In this document: positions 13,033 through 24,933 of the stretch, piece after piece | How positions within the stretch are numbered: position 1 is the first letter of the stretch | How the letters are laid out: each line of letters begins with the position of its first letter | Assembly (NCBI GenBank): GCA_016946835.1 | Contig: JACVTC010000022.1 | Span: 980,001-1,044,000, forward strand | Origin: Neocallimastix lanati (nom. inval.) | Lineage: Eukaryota > Neocallimastigomycota > Neocallimastigomycetes > Neocallimastigales > Neocallimastigaceae | Direction of reading: 5' to 3' | Length of the DNA stretch: 64,000 nucleotides | The notes under the pieces: generated by a model | What the model saw: only the letters and a program-made list of their open reading frames with translations | Database searches by the model: none | Told to the model about the DNA's origin: nothing | Position numbers and translations under genes: made by a program

Positions 13033-13962
13033 ATGGCTAGAAAAAATAAGGATAAAAACGTTACAGAAGATTTAGAACATAATCAGTTTTCTAAAGCAGT
13101 TGATAATTTAAAAAAAATTTATAAAGTAAATAAAAACAATATACTGATAATAAATTAAAAGAATTACATATTAAATCTTTAGTAATAGGAAAAAATGGAA
13201 GAGGAAAAGCTTTTTTTTTTTCTTCATATATAATTTTTCAATTTTAATACCTTTTACTTTATTCTTATTAATATAATAATATTACTCTTAAAATTATATA
13301 TAAAAATAATGATATAAAAAAATAATAACCATGGAAATGGAAATGCTAATATCAATACCAATACCAATAAAAATAACAACAATAATAATAATAATTTCTA
13401 TAATAACAACATAAATAATAAATTTCTATAATAACAACATAAATAATAAAAACAATTACAATAAAAAGGAAAAAATATTACCTTTAGAAGAACATTATTT
13501 ATTTGAATCATTTCATTCACCACCATTAACAGATGCCGATATAGGAGCTAAACCATCTGTTTTACTTCTTGGTCAATATTCAGTGGGAAAAACAACTTTC
13601 GTAAATTATCAATTCTTTACTATATATATATTTGATTTTTTTTTTTTTTTTTTTTTTGTTTTTGTTTTGTTTTGTTTTTTTGCTTAATTTGTATTATATA
13701 TATATATATATATTTCTTTTATTAAAAATAACATTTATAACTTAACTTTTTTTATTATCAATAAATTAATTATTGTTTTCTTCAATATTTATGCTAAACA
13801 AACATATAAAAATATGTTATACATATATACATTTTTATCATTAATAGATTAAATATATTTTAGATCGTGATTTCCCAGGTTGTCATATTGGTCCTGAACC
13901 AACGGTAAAAAAAAAAATACTAAAATATTATTATAAAAACTATATATATATATATATTTTTT

Positions 13963-14005
<43 letters not shown>

Positions 14006-14536
14006 AAATAATATTATTTATAGATATAGTTATATATATTGATTAATATATTAATAAAATAATATATATATACATATAATTTTTTTAATTATTAACCTAT
14101 GGATCTAATTAGACAGATGGTTTTTTTGCTATTGTAGGAAATAAGGAAGATAGGTAATTATTAGCATAAATCATTAAATAAAAAAATTATATACAATAGG
14201 ATTATATATTCATGATAATAATGTCTCAACAAAAATAATAAATTAATAAAATTAAAATAAAGAAAATTAATTACTTTTTATTTTATTTTATTTTATTTTA
14301 TTCAATCTGTACTTTATATCTATATTTCAAATATTTATTTTATTTTATTTTATTTAATTTTATTTTATTTTATTATATTTTATTTTGTTTTATTTTATTA
14401 TATTATATTTTATTTTATTTTATTTTATTATATTATATTTTATTTTATTTTATTTTATTTTATTTTATTCAATCTGTACTTTATATTTATATTTTACTAT
14501 TTATTTTATTTTATTTTATTTTATTTTATTTTATTT

Positions 14537-14594
<58 letters not shown>

Positions 14595-16134
14595 ATGTTG
14601 CTATTTTTGTTTGATTGATTATTTTTTATTTTTGTTTTTATGAATCCTCTAGAATTATTCCAGGTTCAGCTGCTGCAGTATCTACTGATTTACCCTTCAC
14701 TGCATTAAATAGATTTGGACAAGCTTTTTTAAATAAATTCCAAGTAAATCAATAATAATAATTAAAAAACAATATATATGTATATTGTTTTAATATTTAT
14801 ATAAGTAATTTTATTTATTTATTTTTATTTTTTTGTTGTTTTTTTTTATAAAATAATTTTATTTTAATAATTTATATTATTATTTTAAAATAATATATGT
14901 ATTTATAATTTTATTTATTATTAAAACCACAATTATAATAATTATGATATTGACGATGACAATGATAATGTTAACAATGATGATAATTATTGATGATAAA
15001 AATAATATTAATGAAATTTAACACAATAGATTTCTCAAGTTAATTCACCAATTTTAGATAATATTACATTAATTGATACACCTGGGGTACTTTCAGGAGA
15101 AAAACAATCACTAGGACGTTCATATGATTATCCGGAAGTAGCAAAATGGTTTGCGGAAAGAGCTGATTTAATTCTTTTGTTATTTGATGCTCATAAATTA
15201 GATATTTCTGATGAATTTAAATCGGTAATTCATGTATTAAAGGGACATGAGGATAAAATGAGAGTTATCCTTAATAAAGCGGATATGGTGAATGGACAAC
15301 AATTAATGAGAGTGTAACTTTCATAATCAATAATGTTAAATAAATAAATTTATATATATATATATATAACAAAAATAAAATATTTTATATACATATATAT
15401 ATAAATATTTTTAAAAACATTTAAAATATAAAATAAAAGTTCTAATTACAATTTTATTTAATTATATTGTTAATATATATTGTTTATATATTTATTTTAT
15501 ATATATATTTTTTATATGCACCTATATATAATGCATTTCTACATGATATCATAATATAATTTTAATTATTTATATATACAACATACATCAAAACAAACAA
15601 AAAAAAAAAAAAAAAAACTTTTTCATGGAAATAATTTAAAATTATTTTATTAAATTCATAAAAAAAAAAAAAATAAAATAATTCACAATTCATCATTTAT
15701 ATCATTTATATCATTTATAAACTATAAATATAATATATCATTGGAATAAATTAATTTATTTATTCCAATAAATCATTAAATAATATTTCTAATTAAAATA
15801 TATAGATATGGTGCTTTAATGTGGTCATTAGGTAAAGTTTTAAATACCCCCGAGGTATGTCGTGTATATATTGGTAGTTTCTGGGATGAAGAACTAAAGT
15901 GTAGAGATTGTGAAAATTTACTTAAGGCAGAAGAGGAAGATCTCTTAAATGATTTAAAAGCTCTTCCAAGAAATGCTGCCATAAGAAAAGTTAATGAAAT
16001 GGTTAAACGTGCTAAATTAGCAAAGGTATTAAAAAAAAAAAAAAAAAAAATAGTATATATTCACTTTCTTTTCCTTAAAAAAAATCATATGAATATATTA
16101 TCAATGATATATATATTTTTTAAATATATATATT

Positions 16135-16184
<50 letters not shown>

Positions 16185-16471
16185 TTAGGTTCATGCTCTT
16201 ATCATATCACAATTAAAAAAAGAAATGCCATCAATGTTTAAAAAGGATTCCAAACAAAAGGGATTAATTGATAATTTACCAGAAATATTTAAAAAACTTC
16301 AGCAGCTTCATGGGCTAGCTCCAAGTGATTTCCCAGATGTAAAAGAATACCAAGAAAAACTAAAAAGTCATAACTTTGATAAATTCAATAAATATAGTAA
16401 TAGTAAAATGGCTGCAATTGAAGAAGTACTTAAAAAAATTTTTTTAAATATTTATAAAATATTTTATGTTA

Positions 16472-16514
<43 letters not shown>

Positions 16515-17255
16515 TATATATATATATAAATTAACCAATATTTTTATATTTTCCTTTATATCCGTATTTAAAATTATATATATGTATAAAAAAATAATAA
16601 TTAGGTACTTACAGTAGATATGCCAAAAATTATGAATGATTTCCCACAAGGTAATGCTAAGGTACCAGAAATTATGAAGAATCCATTTGATACAGGAGAA
16701 GATATGAATAGTAATGTTCATATTTTTGAATGGGATTCCTTTGAAAAAAGTTCCTATATTAGTAGATTTAATAGTTTAAATATTATTAATCAATTATTAA
16801 GTGGTAATGATGCTAAGCCAATCTTAGAGGAAAGTGGTTTAGAACAAAAGGTTTTAGGAAAGGTAATAAAAAAATTTACTTAAAAAATACTGAAATATTA
16901 TTATAAAATATAAATAAATAAAATATATAAAAATATAAAGTATTCAATATTTATATATAGAAACTTAAATAATATATATATATATTTATAAATTAATACA
17001 ATATTAATTTAATACATTTATATACATATATTTATATTAATGTTAAACATCTTTTTATATATTTATTTATTTATATTTATTGTGGTTGTTTTAACAAAAT
17101 AAAAGATTTGGGTTTTAGCGGATATTTCTAAAGATGGTTATTTAGATCGTGATGAATTTTGTATTGCTATGAGATTATGTGAATTAGCTAAATCAGGAAC
17201 AGCCTTACCAGAAACATTACCAACGTCTATGTACCCACCAAAGAGAAGAATATAA
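13033..17255 (+). CDS. EHD family protein (EH-domain dynamin-like ATPase)
   Basis: EHD ATPases tubulate membranes and drive endocytic recycling. Ten exons join in phase: 13033-13125, 13469-13600, 13848-13904, 14113-14153, 14653-14743, 15030-15313, 15806-16025, 16189-16425, 16605-16862, 17106-17255 (520 residues; EHDs are usually 520-550). Visible motifs: P-loop GQYSVGKT (66-73), G-P-E-P-T-T-D after it, DTPG (154-157), NKAD (220-223), then R-V-Y-G-A-L-M-W and the helical region ending in K-K-E-M-P-S. A C-terminal EH domain carries a canonical EF-hand loop D-I-S-K-D-G-Y-L-D-R-D-E (477-488), and the protein ends P-P-K-R-R. Exon 3 was chosen to start at TAG 13845-13847 because that restores I-K-Y-I-L-D-R-D-F-P-G; the nearer TAG at 13861-13863 breaks the frame. 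Introns are crowded with poly-A/T, ATT and TTTTA repeats. Confidence 0.93.
14286..14510. repeat. Two copies of a CAATCTGTACTTTATAT minisatellite motif in EHD intron 4
   Basis: Two copies of TTCAATCTGTACTTTATAT (near 14302 and 14469) are embedded in TTTTA pentamer repeats within the 499-nt intron 14154-14652. The same motif with the same TTTTA flanks makes up the 47-bp array at 49.24-49.49 kb. A poly-T run of about 50 bp follows (14541-14591). Confidence 0.85.
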
Positions 17256-17385
17256 TATAGATACTTAAATGAAATATTAAAAATATATACACACAAAAGA
17301 AAAAGAAAATCATATATTTATTATTTAAATAATTTTTTTTACTTTTACAATTAGATACAAACTCTTTTATATATATATATTTATA

Positions 17386-17420
<35 letters not shown>

Positions 17421-17909
17421 AAATAAATAAATAAATAAATAAATAATCATAATAAATAATTAATTTTTTATTTTAATAAATTAATATTATATTAGGAAAA
17501 ACAATGTTAAGTAGAAATTAAAATAATGATAATAAAAGATAATATATAACAATTAAAATAAGATAAAATAAAAAAAAAAAAAAATAAATAAATAAATAAA
17601 AAATAAAAAATTAAAAATTTTAAAACAAATTATTATTTATTTTTTAATATTTCTTTATTTTTTTTTTTTTAAATTTTTTATTTTTTTTATATTTTATATT
17701 TTTTAATTTTTATAAATAATAATAATATATATTTATATATAAACTGCTATTATCATCATTATCTTTTGATTACTTATGTTATCTTTTATACATTTATATA
17801 TTCTCATTTTATTTGAATTTTTATTTGAATTTATATTATTATATATATTTATTTCTTATTTCTTATTTCTTCTTCTTCTTCTTCTTCTTCTTATTATTAT
17901 TATTATTAT

Positions 17910-17963
<54 letters not shown>

Positions 17964-17977
17964 ATTTCATCTTTTAT
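17256..17977. other. Convergent intergenic region EHD / Nbp2-like
   Basis: The 3' flanks of two convergent genes. It holds poly-A (17390-17418), AAAT tetramers, CTT trinucleotides (17869-17892) and a poly-T run of about 45 bp (17914-17959). No gene seen. Confidence 0.5.
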
Positions 17978-19538
17978 TTATAATTCATTTTCACTATCTG
18001 AACAAACTTCAACATAATTTTCGGGTATCATTCCAATATCTACTATAGTTAATTTCATTTTAATAGCACGTTTTTGTCTTAATCTTTTCTTATTCTTAAA
18101 TCTTCTTCTACATCTAATCTTTGCTTTTATACCTAATACCCATCCATCACCATAAACACTACTATAATCAATATATTGTAATAAATCATCATAAAATCCA
18201 TGTGGACGAATTTCAACATTTACTGGATGAGGAAAATGATACTGTTTAGATAATATTGTATATGGATCATCTTCTTCATCTTCTTCATTTAATTCATCAA
18301 TACTACCAATTCTATCTGAACTTTGAATAGTTTCTTCTTCACCCTTTAAAGGTTCTATATATGGTTCATTAAAACTATCTTTTTCATCCTTTTCATCTTT
18401 TTCATCCTTTTCATCCTTTTTTTCTTCTTCCTCTTCTGAATTTTCTTTTGCTTCATCAATATCTTCTGGAATATCTATTTCTTCCGCTGGATCTTCTGTA
18501 GCAATTAAAAATATTGGTTCACCTTCATTTAATGACATTTCCCATTCCGTTGCTTTTCGAAAATCAAATAAGGATTTAGCATTATATATTTTTAATTTCA
18601 TTTTCGTTAAATCTAATTTATTCTCATTATCATTACTATTTAAAATTTTATCCACATTAACTTTATGAAATTCTTTAGATCCTCTATGGCTATTATTTTC
18701 ATTATCATTATCCTGTTTCTGTTTTTCAAATGCATACTCTATAAATTTTGATTTATCTACACTATTGAAAAATTTTTCAACATCAATATCAACAAATGGA
18801 ACAAAGTAACTACTATCCCATTGATTAAAAGATGAAAAATCAACTTCAGAATCATTATCTTCTGATGATACATCAGATTCTTTTAAATCATCAGCTGAAG
18901 GTTTTAAACCCCAATGTCTAGGATCTTTAGAAAAATATGCAAAATCTCTTACTATATAATATATATATGTATATATAATAAACATTTAATAATATTTATA
19001 TTTTATATTTATTATAAAAAAAAAAAAGGTGTTAAATTTCATATATATTAATACGATATTAATACAATATATATATTATATATATTACCTTCTAGCTATT
19101 AATATAAAGTACAATATTTTCATTTATATATATTTATATATATAGATTTTATATTATTAATATTTTATAAAAATTAATAAAAAATTTTGTTTTTATATAA
19201 CATGTTAATATTATAAATATTATTAAAATATATATTTGTTTTTATTATTTATTATTGAATATTGTTTTACTTCTAAATCTTGTTGTTCTGCCTTGACTCT
19301 TTGTCTTAATTCCTCTGCTTCTTCATCAATTTCATAATTTTCTTGTTTAAAATAATCTTCAAATTTCATTGAAGCTACTAAATCTTTTTTTTTAATATAT
19401 TATTTAATTACAGTTTAAAATATTAATAAAAGAATTTTTATCTCGAAATATATAATTTTAATAATATTTTAATTAAATATATATATTAGATTGTTTATTA
19501 CTATTTCATATACTCTTACCTGAATCTGTGGATGACAT
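17978..19538 (-). CDS. Nbp2/Skb5-like SH3 adaptor with a split SH3 domain
   Basis: Exons on the minus strand: 19520-19538, 19271-19383, 19089-19095 (7 nt), 17978-18951 (370 residues). The start M-S-S-T-D-S is followed by a GTAAGA donor. After the splices the protein reads V-R-D-F-A-Y-F-S-K-D-P-R-H-W-G (47-61), resembling the V-R-D-F-A-(F/Y)...H-x-G signature of fungal Nbp2/Skb5 proteins. These are SH3 adaptors that recruit phosphatase Ptc1 or bind the PAK kinase Shk1. SH3 pieces are A-K-S-L-F-D-F with E-M-S-L-N-E-G-E (171-190) and G-D-G-W-V-L-G plus G-M-I-P-E-N-Y-V-E (314-361). About 115 acidic residues, including K-D-E repeats, separate them, and a basic stretch (325-346) sits in a later loop. 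The first and second exons are phase 1 and 0; without the microexon the last join is out of frame. The family name is tentative; the SH3 halves are clear. Confidence 0.65.
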
Positions 19539-21573
19539 TGTCTGTAAAATTTAATTTTTATATAATTTAAAAAATAAATAAATAAATATAATATTAATTT
19601 AACTTTATAACAACATTATTTTATTAAAAAAAAAAATAATAAAATAATAATAATAATAATTATATTAACTTTTATTATATATTTTAGTATATAATTTCAA
19701 GAAAAAAAATTACATAATTATAAAAAATTTATCTTTTTTATTAATCAATTTTAAATATTTTTTAATAATTTGTTTATTATCATTGGTACATTAACATTTG
19801 TATATAAATATAATTTATATATATAAATTAAAAATATTTTTATATTGAAGTTACATATTATTATTTTCATTTTAATTATAATTGTATTACTTTTAGTTAT
19901 TTATTTCATACTTTCATTTTTAAATATTTATAAATATAAAAAAAAGTTATAAATAATGAACAATATAGTTTTTCCAATATTTATTATATATATTATTATT
20001 ATTAGTTTTTTTCTTCTTTTCTTTTTATTTATTCCATTAATAATTAATTTTTAAAATTTGAATATATTATTAACAAATTTTACTGTTAAGACCAAAATAT
20101 CAAACTTATATTAAACTTTGATAATATTATTGATAATTATAATTCATTGATTTTATGGATTAAATTATTTTATATTTCTTTTATTTATAATTATTTAGTG
20201 TTTATATATCGTCCTACTTTCATTTACATTATATATTCATTTTTTTATATGTCTTTGTTTCTTCTATTTTATTATTAAATAAATTTAAATTTTATTTTAA
20301 TTTAATAACATTTTTATATAATATTCTTTAAATTATATTTAATTCAAATTTTAATATTTGTATAAATGGATAATTTAACTTTCATATTATTTTATTAAAT
20401 GAAATTATTTTTATTAACGAATTGCTATATATATGTATATATTAATTATATTACTTACCTTTGCTATTTTAATTAAACATTTAATTAGTATGAATTTTGT
20501 TTAATTTCTAAGTTTAATATATGTAAAAAGAATTCTATTGATTTGAAATAAAATTATTGTTCGTTAAAAAAAAAAAAGGAAATATTAAATTTTCTTTGTT
20601 TTTTGGTATGTGGTCTTATAAAAAAATTGAATAAAAAATAGAAAAGATAAAAAAAATATAAGAAGGAAAATTAAAAATTATTAATAATTTTGTAGTTTTA
20701 ATAATATACTACTAAGTAATTCACTTTTTCAATAATATATAAATTTTTTGCTTAATGCTTAATTGATTATTCATATAATAAAAGTTATTAAAATAAAACC
20801 ACAAAAAAAATCATTAAATAATTTAATACATACATTTATTTATAATAGTTAAAATAAAAAATTATTAATTCGTTAATTTTTGTATTTCTTATTTCTTATT
20901 TATTATTTATTATTTATTATTTATTATTTATTATTTATTATTCATTATTTATTATTTATTATTTATTATTTAATTATTTATTATTTTATTATTATTTAAT
21001 TTTTTATTATTTATTATTTATTATTTATTATTCATTATTTATTATTTATTATTTATTATTTAATTATTTATTATTTTATTATTATTTAATTTTTTATTAT
21101 TTATTATTTATTATTTACTATTTATTATTTATTTATTTAATTATTTACTATTATTTATTATTTATTATTTATTATCTATTATTTATTATTTATTATTTAT
21201 TATTTATTATTTATTAATTATTATTTATTATTTATTATTTATTATTTATTATTTATTATATATTATTTATTATTTATTATATTATTTATTATTTATTAGT
21301 AAAATTTAATAATAAATTATATTCAAATATTAAAATTAAATAAAAATTTTAATTAATTTTAAAGTTTAATATATAATTAAAAATTTTATTAATTTTATTG
21401 AAAAGTTTTTATTAAAATATAATGTGAAATGAAATGAAAATGAAAAAACATATCATAAAAATCATAATTGAATATTATTTTAATTATTCTATTTTTTTTT
21501 TTGGTGGAATAATAAAAATATAACAAAAATTAATAAAATTAATTTTTGAAAAAATAACAATATAAAAACACTT
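19539..21573. other. AT-rich intergenic region
   Basis: No gene recognised in about 2 kb apart from a large heptamer array (20885-21296). The stretch next to 19540 should hold the Nbp2-like promoter. Confidence 0.45.
20885..21296. repeat. TTATTTA-type heptamer array (largest in window)
   Basis: About 410 bp of tandem TTATTAT/TTATTTA units. A segment of about 100 bp (roughly 20990-21100) is itself duplicated, including its TTTTTTATT interruption. Confidence 0.8.
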
Positions 21574-21660
21574 TTATTTAATGATAAGAATAGTTCCTCT
21601 ATTCTTATCCATTTTGGCTTCTATTATTATTCCACGAGCTTGCCTTTCAGGAGTAAGGCC
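21574..21660 (-). pseudogene. Short coding island resembling IF-2 domain II (fragment)
   Basis: A 29-codon open stretch ending in TAA and preceded by a plausible acceptor (TTTTTATTCATAG). It reads L-T-P-E-R-Q-A-R-G-I-I-I-E-A-K-M-D-K-N-R-G. Bacterial and mitochondrial initiation factor IF-2 have R-x-A-x-G-x-V-I-E-A-x-L-D-x-G-R-G-P at the start of domain II. The match covers most of about 14 positions, and then the frame ends where IF-2 would continue. Base composition is clearly richer in G+C than the flanks. It is either a relic or one exon of an unrelated small gene. The same DNA contains a perfect 11-bp inverted repeat (21583-21609). Confidence 0.35.
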
Positions 21661-21773
21661 TATGAATAAAAAGAAAAATTTTTTAAAATAAAAAAATAAT
21701 TTTAATAAAATAAATAATGCAAAATTATAATTTATAGTGATTATTTTAAATAATATATATATAGTTGTACTAC

Positions 21774-21869
21774 AATGTAATTTTTGTTAATTTTTTTGGT
21801 TTCATGAACATCATGATCATTCTTAGTGCTTTTCTTAAGCATGTTTATAACTATAGTTTTTGATTCTAT
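21774..21869 (-). other. Orphan coding-like island (unknown)
   Basis: A 32-codon open stretch with higher G+C than the surroundings. It reads M-L-K-K-S-T-K-N-D-H-D-V-H-E-T-K-K from a Met at 21842, and a GTAGTA follows at 21773. It could be an exon joined to the IF-2-like island about 110 bp downstream on the same strand. I do not recognise the sequence. Confidence 0.2.
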
Positions 21870-23275
21870 TTTTATAATAAATAATGAACAATATAAATTT
21901 ATATTAAAAATTAAGTATAATTGTTATTTCTAATTTAAGATAATACTTTTTTTAATCGAATTCTAAAAATTAAAAACATTTATTTATTATAATTTGAATT
22001 AATATAAGTTACAGAAGTTAACAAATAAAACATTAGTATTAATGTAATCTATATTTCTTAAAATATTTAATTATTATTTAACATTTGAAAAAAAGTTTTT
22101 TTTATAAATTTAATATGACAATGAAAATTTAAATTTTTTTAAATATAGGTTTGAACTATATATTTTATTATTAATATATAATTATGAAAAAAAAATTGCT
22201 TATTTCTATAATTATTATGAATTTTATAAAATATTAAATTTAATGATTAAATTTAATAATATAATAGCCATTTAAAATTATTCCTATTCATGTATATATA
22301 TTTTAAAAATATAAAATTTTAAAATAAATATTTTTTACATATATTATTAGCTTTTAATTTTGTATTTCAAAAAGTTTAAAAGGATTAATTTTTTTTTTTT
22401 TATTTCATCAATCATAACTAAATTATGATATGATATTAATAAAATAAAAAATAATAAAACTACATATATTTATATGTATATATATATGTATATATATATA
22501 TATTTGTAAAAAAAAATTGTATGATATACCAAATATATCAGATTTTAATTTATATTATCAAAATAAATAAAAAAAAAAAAAAAAAAAAAACATGATAAAA
22601 CAATAATTATTTTTAAAATGAAATTAAAAAAAGAGAAAAAAATTCAAAATTTAGAACTTTAAAAAAGCTATATTAATATTAATGGCTTTTATATATATAT
22701 ATATATATATATGCATTAAAAATTAAATAATATATACAGTTATTACAATTTTTTGATTTAAATATATTTGAAATTATATATATTTTATATCCTTTATTGT
22801 TTTTATTTTAATATGATTTTTATAAATTTTTATTATTTTTTACCAAAACTAGTACATTAATATGAATCCACTATTTTGTTTAATAACTAATTTATTCTTT
22901 ATATAGTCATTATTAATGTAATAAAAAAAAATGATATAGAATAAAATAAAGTAGAATTGAAAAAAAGTTAAATAATGAAATATTATTTAGTAATAATTAA
23001 ATAAAATATAATACATATATTTAGTAATAATTAAATAATATATATATGTATATATTTAGTAATAATTAAATAATATATATATGTATATAAAAGATAATAA
23101 TATTATTATAAGTGAAAAAAATTTTTTTTTCTCTTTTTTAATGTCAAAATTGCTTTTGTATTATTAATGATAAATTATTAATAACAAAAAAAATAATTCT
23201 TTAAACAACTAAATAAGTATTTATAAAGATAAAATTAAATAATAATAAAAATTCTTTTTTTTTTTTTTTTTTTAA
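21870..23275. other. AT-rich intergenic region
   Basis: No gene or RNA recognised. A short direct repeat (ATATTTAGTAATAATTAAAT) occurs three times between 22980 and 23090. (TA)n and poly-A runs are present. Confidence 0.4.
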
Positions 23276-24258
23276 TTAGAGAGGGTGATCTTGTTCTATT
23301 AAAGTCGATGTAATTTCTTGAATCTTCTTTCCAAATATTTTTTTTAAGTCAGTTTCATTGGATAATTTATTTACAAAATTAACACCAACTAATTTTGCTA
23401 AAGTTTCTTTTCTATTATTCAATTCATTGATATCATCAGTAGATTCCTTCGACAAATATATATACAAAAATTCTATTAATTTCAATCGAATATATTCATC
23501 TGTATCTCGTCTTTTCAACAATCCTATAATTTTATGAATTCCTTGTTGCTGTTCAATTATATAAACGGATGTTGGGCATCTTATGATAATAACTTGTAGA
23601 GTTTCTAATGTCATAATTTTTAATGAATTATTTCCATTGATATCTAAACTATTCAACAATATATTAATTATTTCAGGATTATAAAATCTTGATTTGTTTT
23701 CTTGGTTTAATAAAAATAATCCTTGCATTGTATCCAAAGCTGAAATATACACTATAGAAATATTACTTAATTCAGAGGCAGACAGATGACTTTGCTTTTT
23801 TGTGAGTTGAAAAAATAACGCTTTAATAATTAAATATAAAGATTTTAAAATTTGATCAGTATAAATATCTAAAAATATTGAATAATAGGGCTGAATTGCT
23901 ACAGAATTATTATATTCTATAGTGAATAAATTTATTAATAATATAATTTAAATCATATAAAAAAATATTTTTATTAAAAATTAGTTATAATTTAAACAAT
24001 AAAATATATATTTATATTATTGTATAATTATTCATAAAAATATAATTTCTTTTAATGAAATATATATTTATTACCATTTGTATTATTTAAATTATTATTA
24101 TTTTTTTTTATATTATCAAGATTATTATTGGAATTGGAATTGATATTGATATTACAATAATTAAGTTCATTATTTGATCTCTTTAAGTTTTCTTCTTCAT
24201 TTTTACTATTAGAAATTGATAATACACTAATGTTTTTATTTAAATTATTTTCTTCTTG

Positions 24259-24353
<95 letters not shown>

Positions 24354-24933
24354 CTAATAACTTGTTATTTTGTAAAGAATTATTATAATTTCGTTTTAAA
24401 GCAATTTTATGATAACGAATAAGTTCTACTTCCAAATGAGCAATGGAACCTAAGCATTTACGTATAGAATTTATACCATGATACCATGAATCTAAACTTA
24501 AATTATTAAAAGAGTGTAAAGCACCACAAACTTTTGAATACCATTTTATAACGGAATTTATAAATAAAGGATCTAAAGAGGATGGTTGATCGCAACTATA
24601 ATTTGAAATATAATCTGTTTTTAATGGAGAAGACATATTTTTATATTTATTTAGTATTAATAAATTAATATCTTCTAATTCTTCATTAATTTCTTTTATA
24701 TGTTTTTTAATTTGTTGTATTGTAATGGTGTAAGGTTTTAAAAATGAACGGGAAGCTTGTATAATAGCAGCCATTGCTTTTTCTTCAATAAGATTTTTTA
24801 ATACTCGTTCCAATAAAAGTTTTTGATTTTGTAAAGTTCTTTGTCGTACTTGAAGTACTTGAATTTTATCATTTAAATTTATTATATTGTTATTTATATT
24901 ATTATAATTATTATTTATTGTAGTGGTATTCAT
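23276..24933 (-). CDS. Cdc14-family septation initiation network protein
   Basis: Two exons, 24075-24933 and 23276-23916, joined with a GTAATA donor in phase 1 (499 residues). This is the fungal Cdc14 family that partners Sid1 kinase in the septation network, not the Cdc14 phosphatase. No phosphatase signature is present. N-terminal residues 20-110 form a coiled coil. Then follows A-L-H-S-F...D-S-W-Y-H-G-I-N-S-I-R-K-C-L-G-S-I-A-H-L-E, like the family's N-terminal segment. A poly-Asn tract of about 31 residues and an Asn-rich linker bridge the exons. The conserved C-terminal half has A-L-D-T-M-Q-G-L-F-L-L, M-T-L-E-T-L-Q-V, Q-Q-Q-G-I-H-K-I-I-G-L-L-K-R-R and L-I-E-F-L-Y-I-Y-L. The family is known mainly from fungi, which helps place the organism. 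The poly-Asn length is probably variable. Confidence 0.8.
24258..24353. repeat. (TTA/AAT)n tract encoding poly-Asn
   Basis: About 31 perfect trinucleotides inside the first Cdc14-family exon, read as AAT (Asn) on the minus strand. Confidence 0.9.

Noticed and set aside
13861-13863. Nearest TAG as acceptor for EHD exon 3
   Set aside because: It gives the wrong phase. The TAG at 13845-13847 yields I-K-Y-I-L-D-R-D-F-P-G, which aligns with EHD proteins.
14385-14618. 77-codon ORF rich in Phe/Tyr/Leu
   Set aside because: Lies in EHD intron 4 and consists of TTTTA repeats and poly-T.
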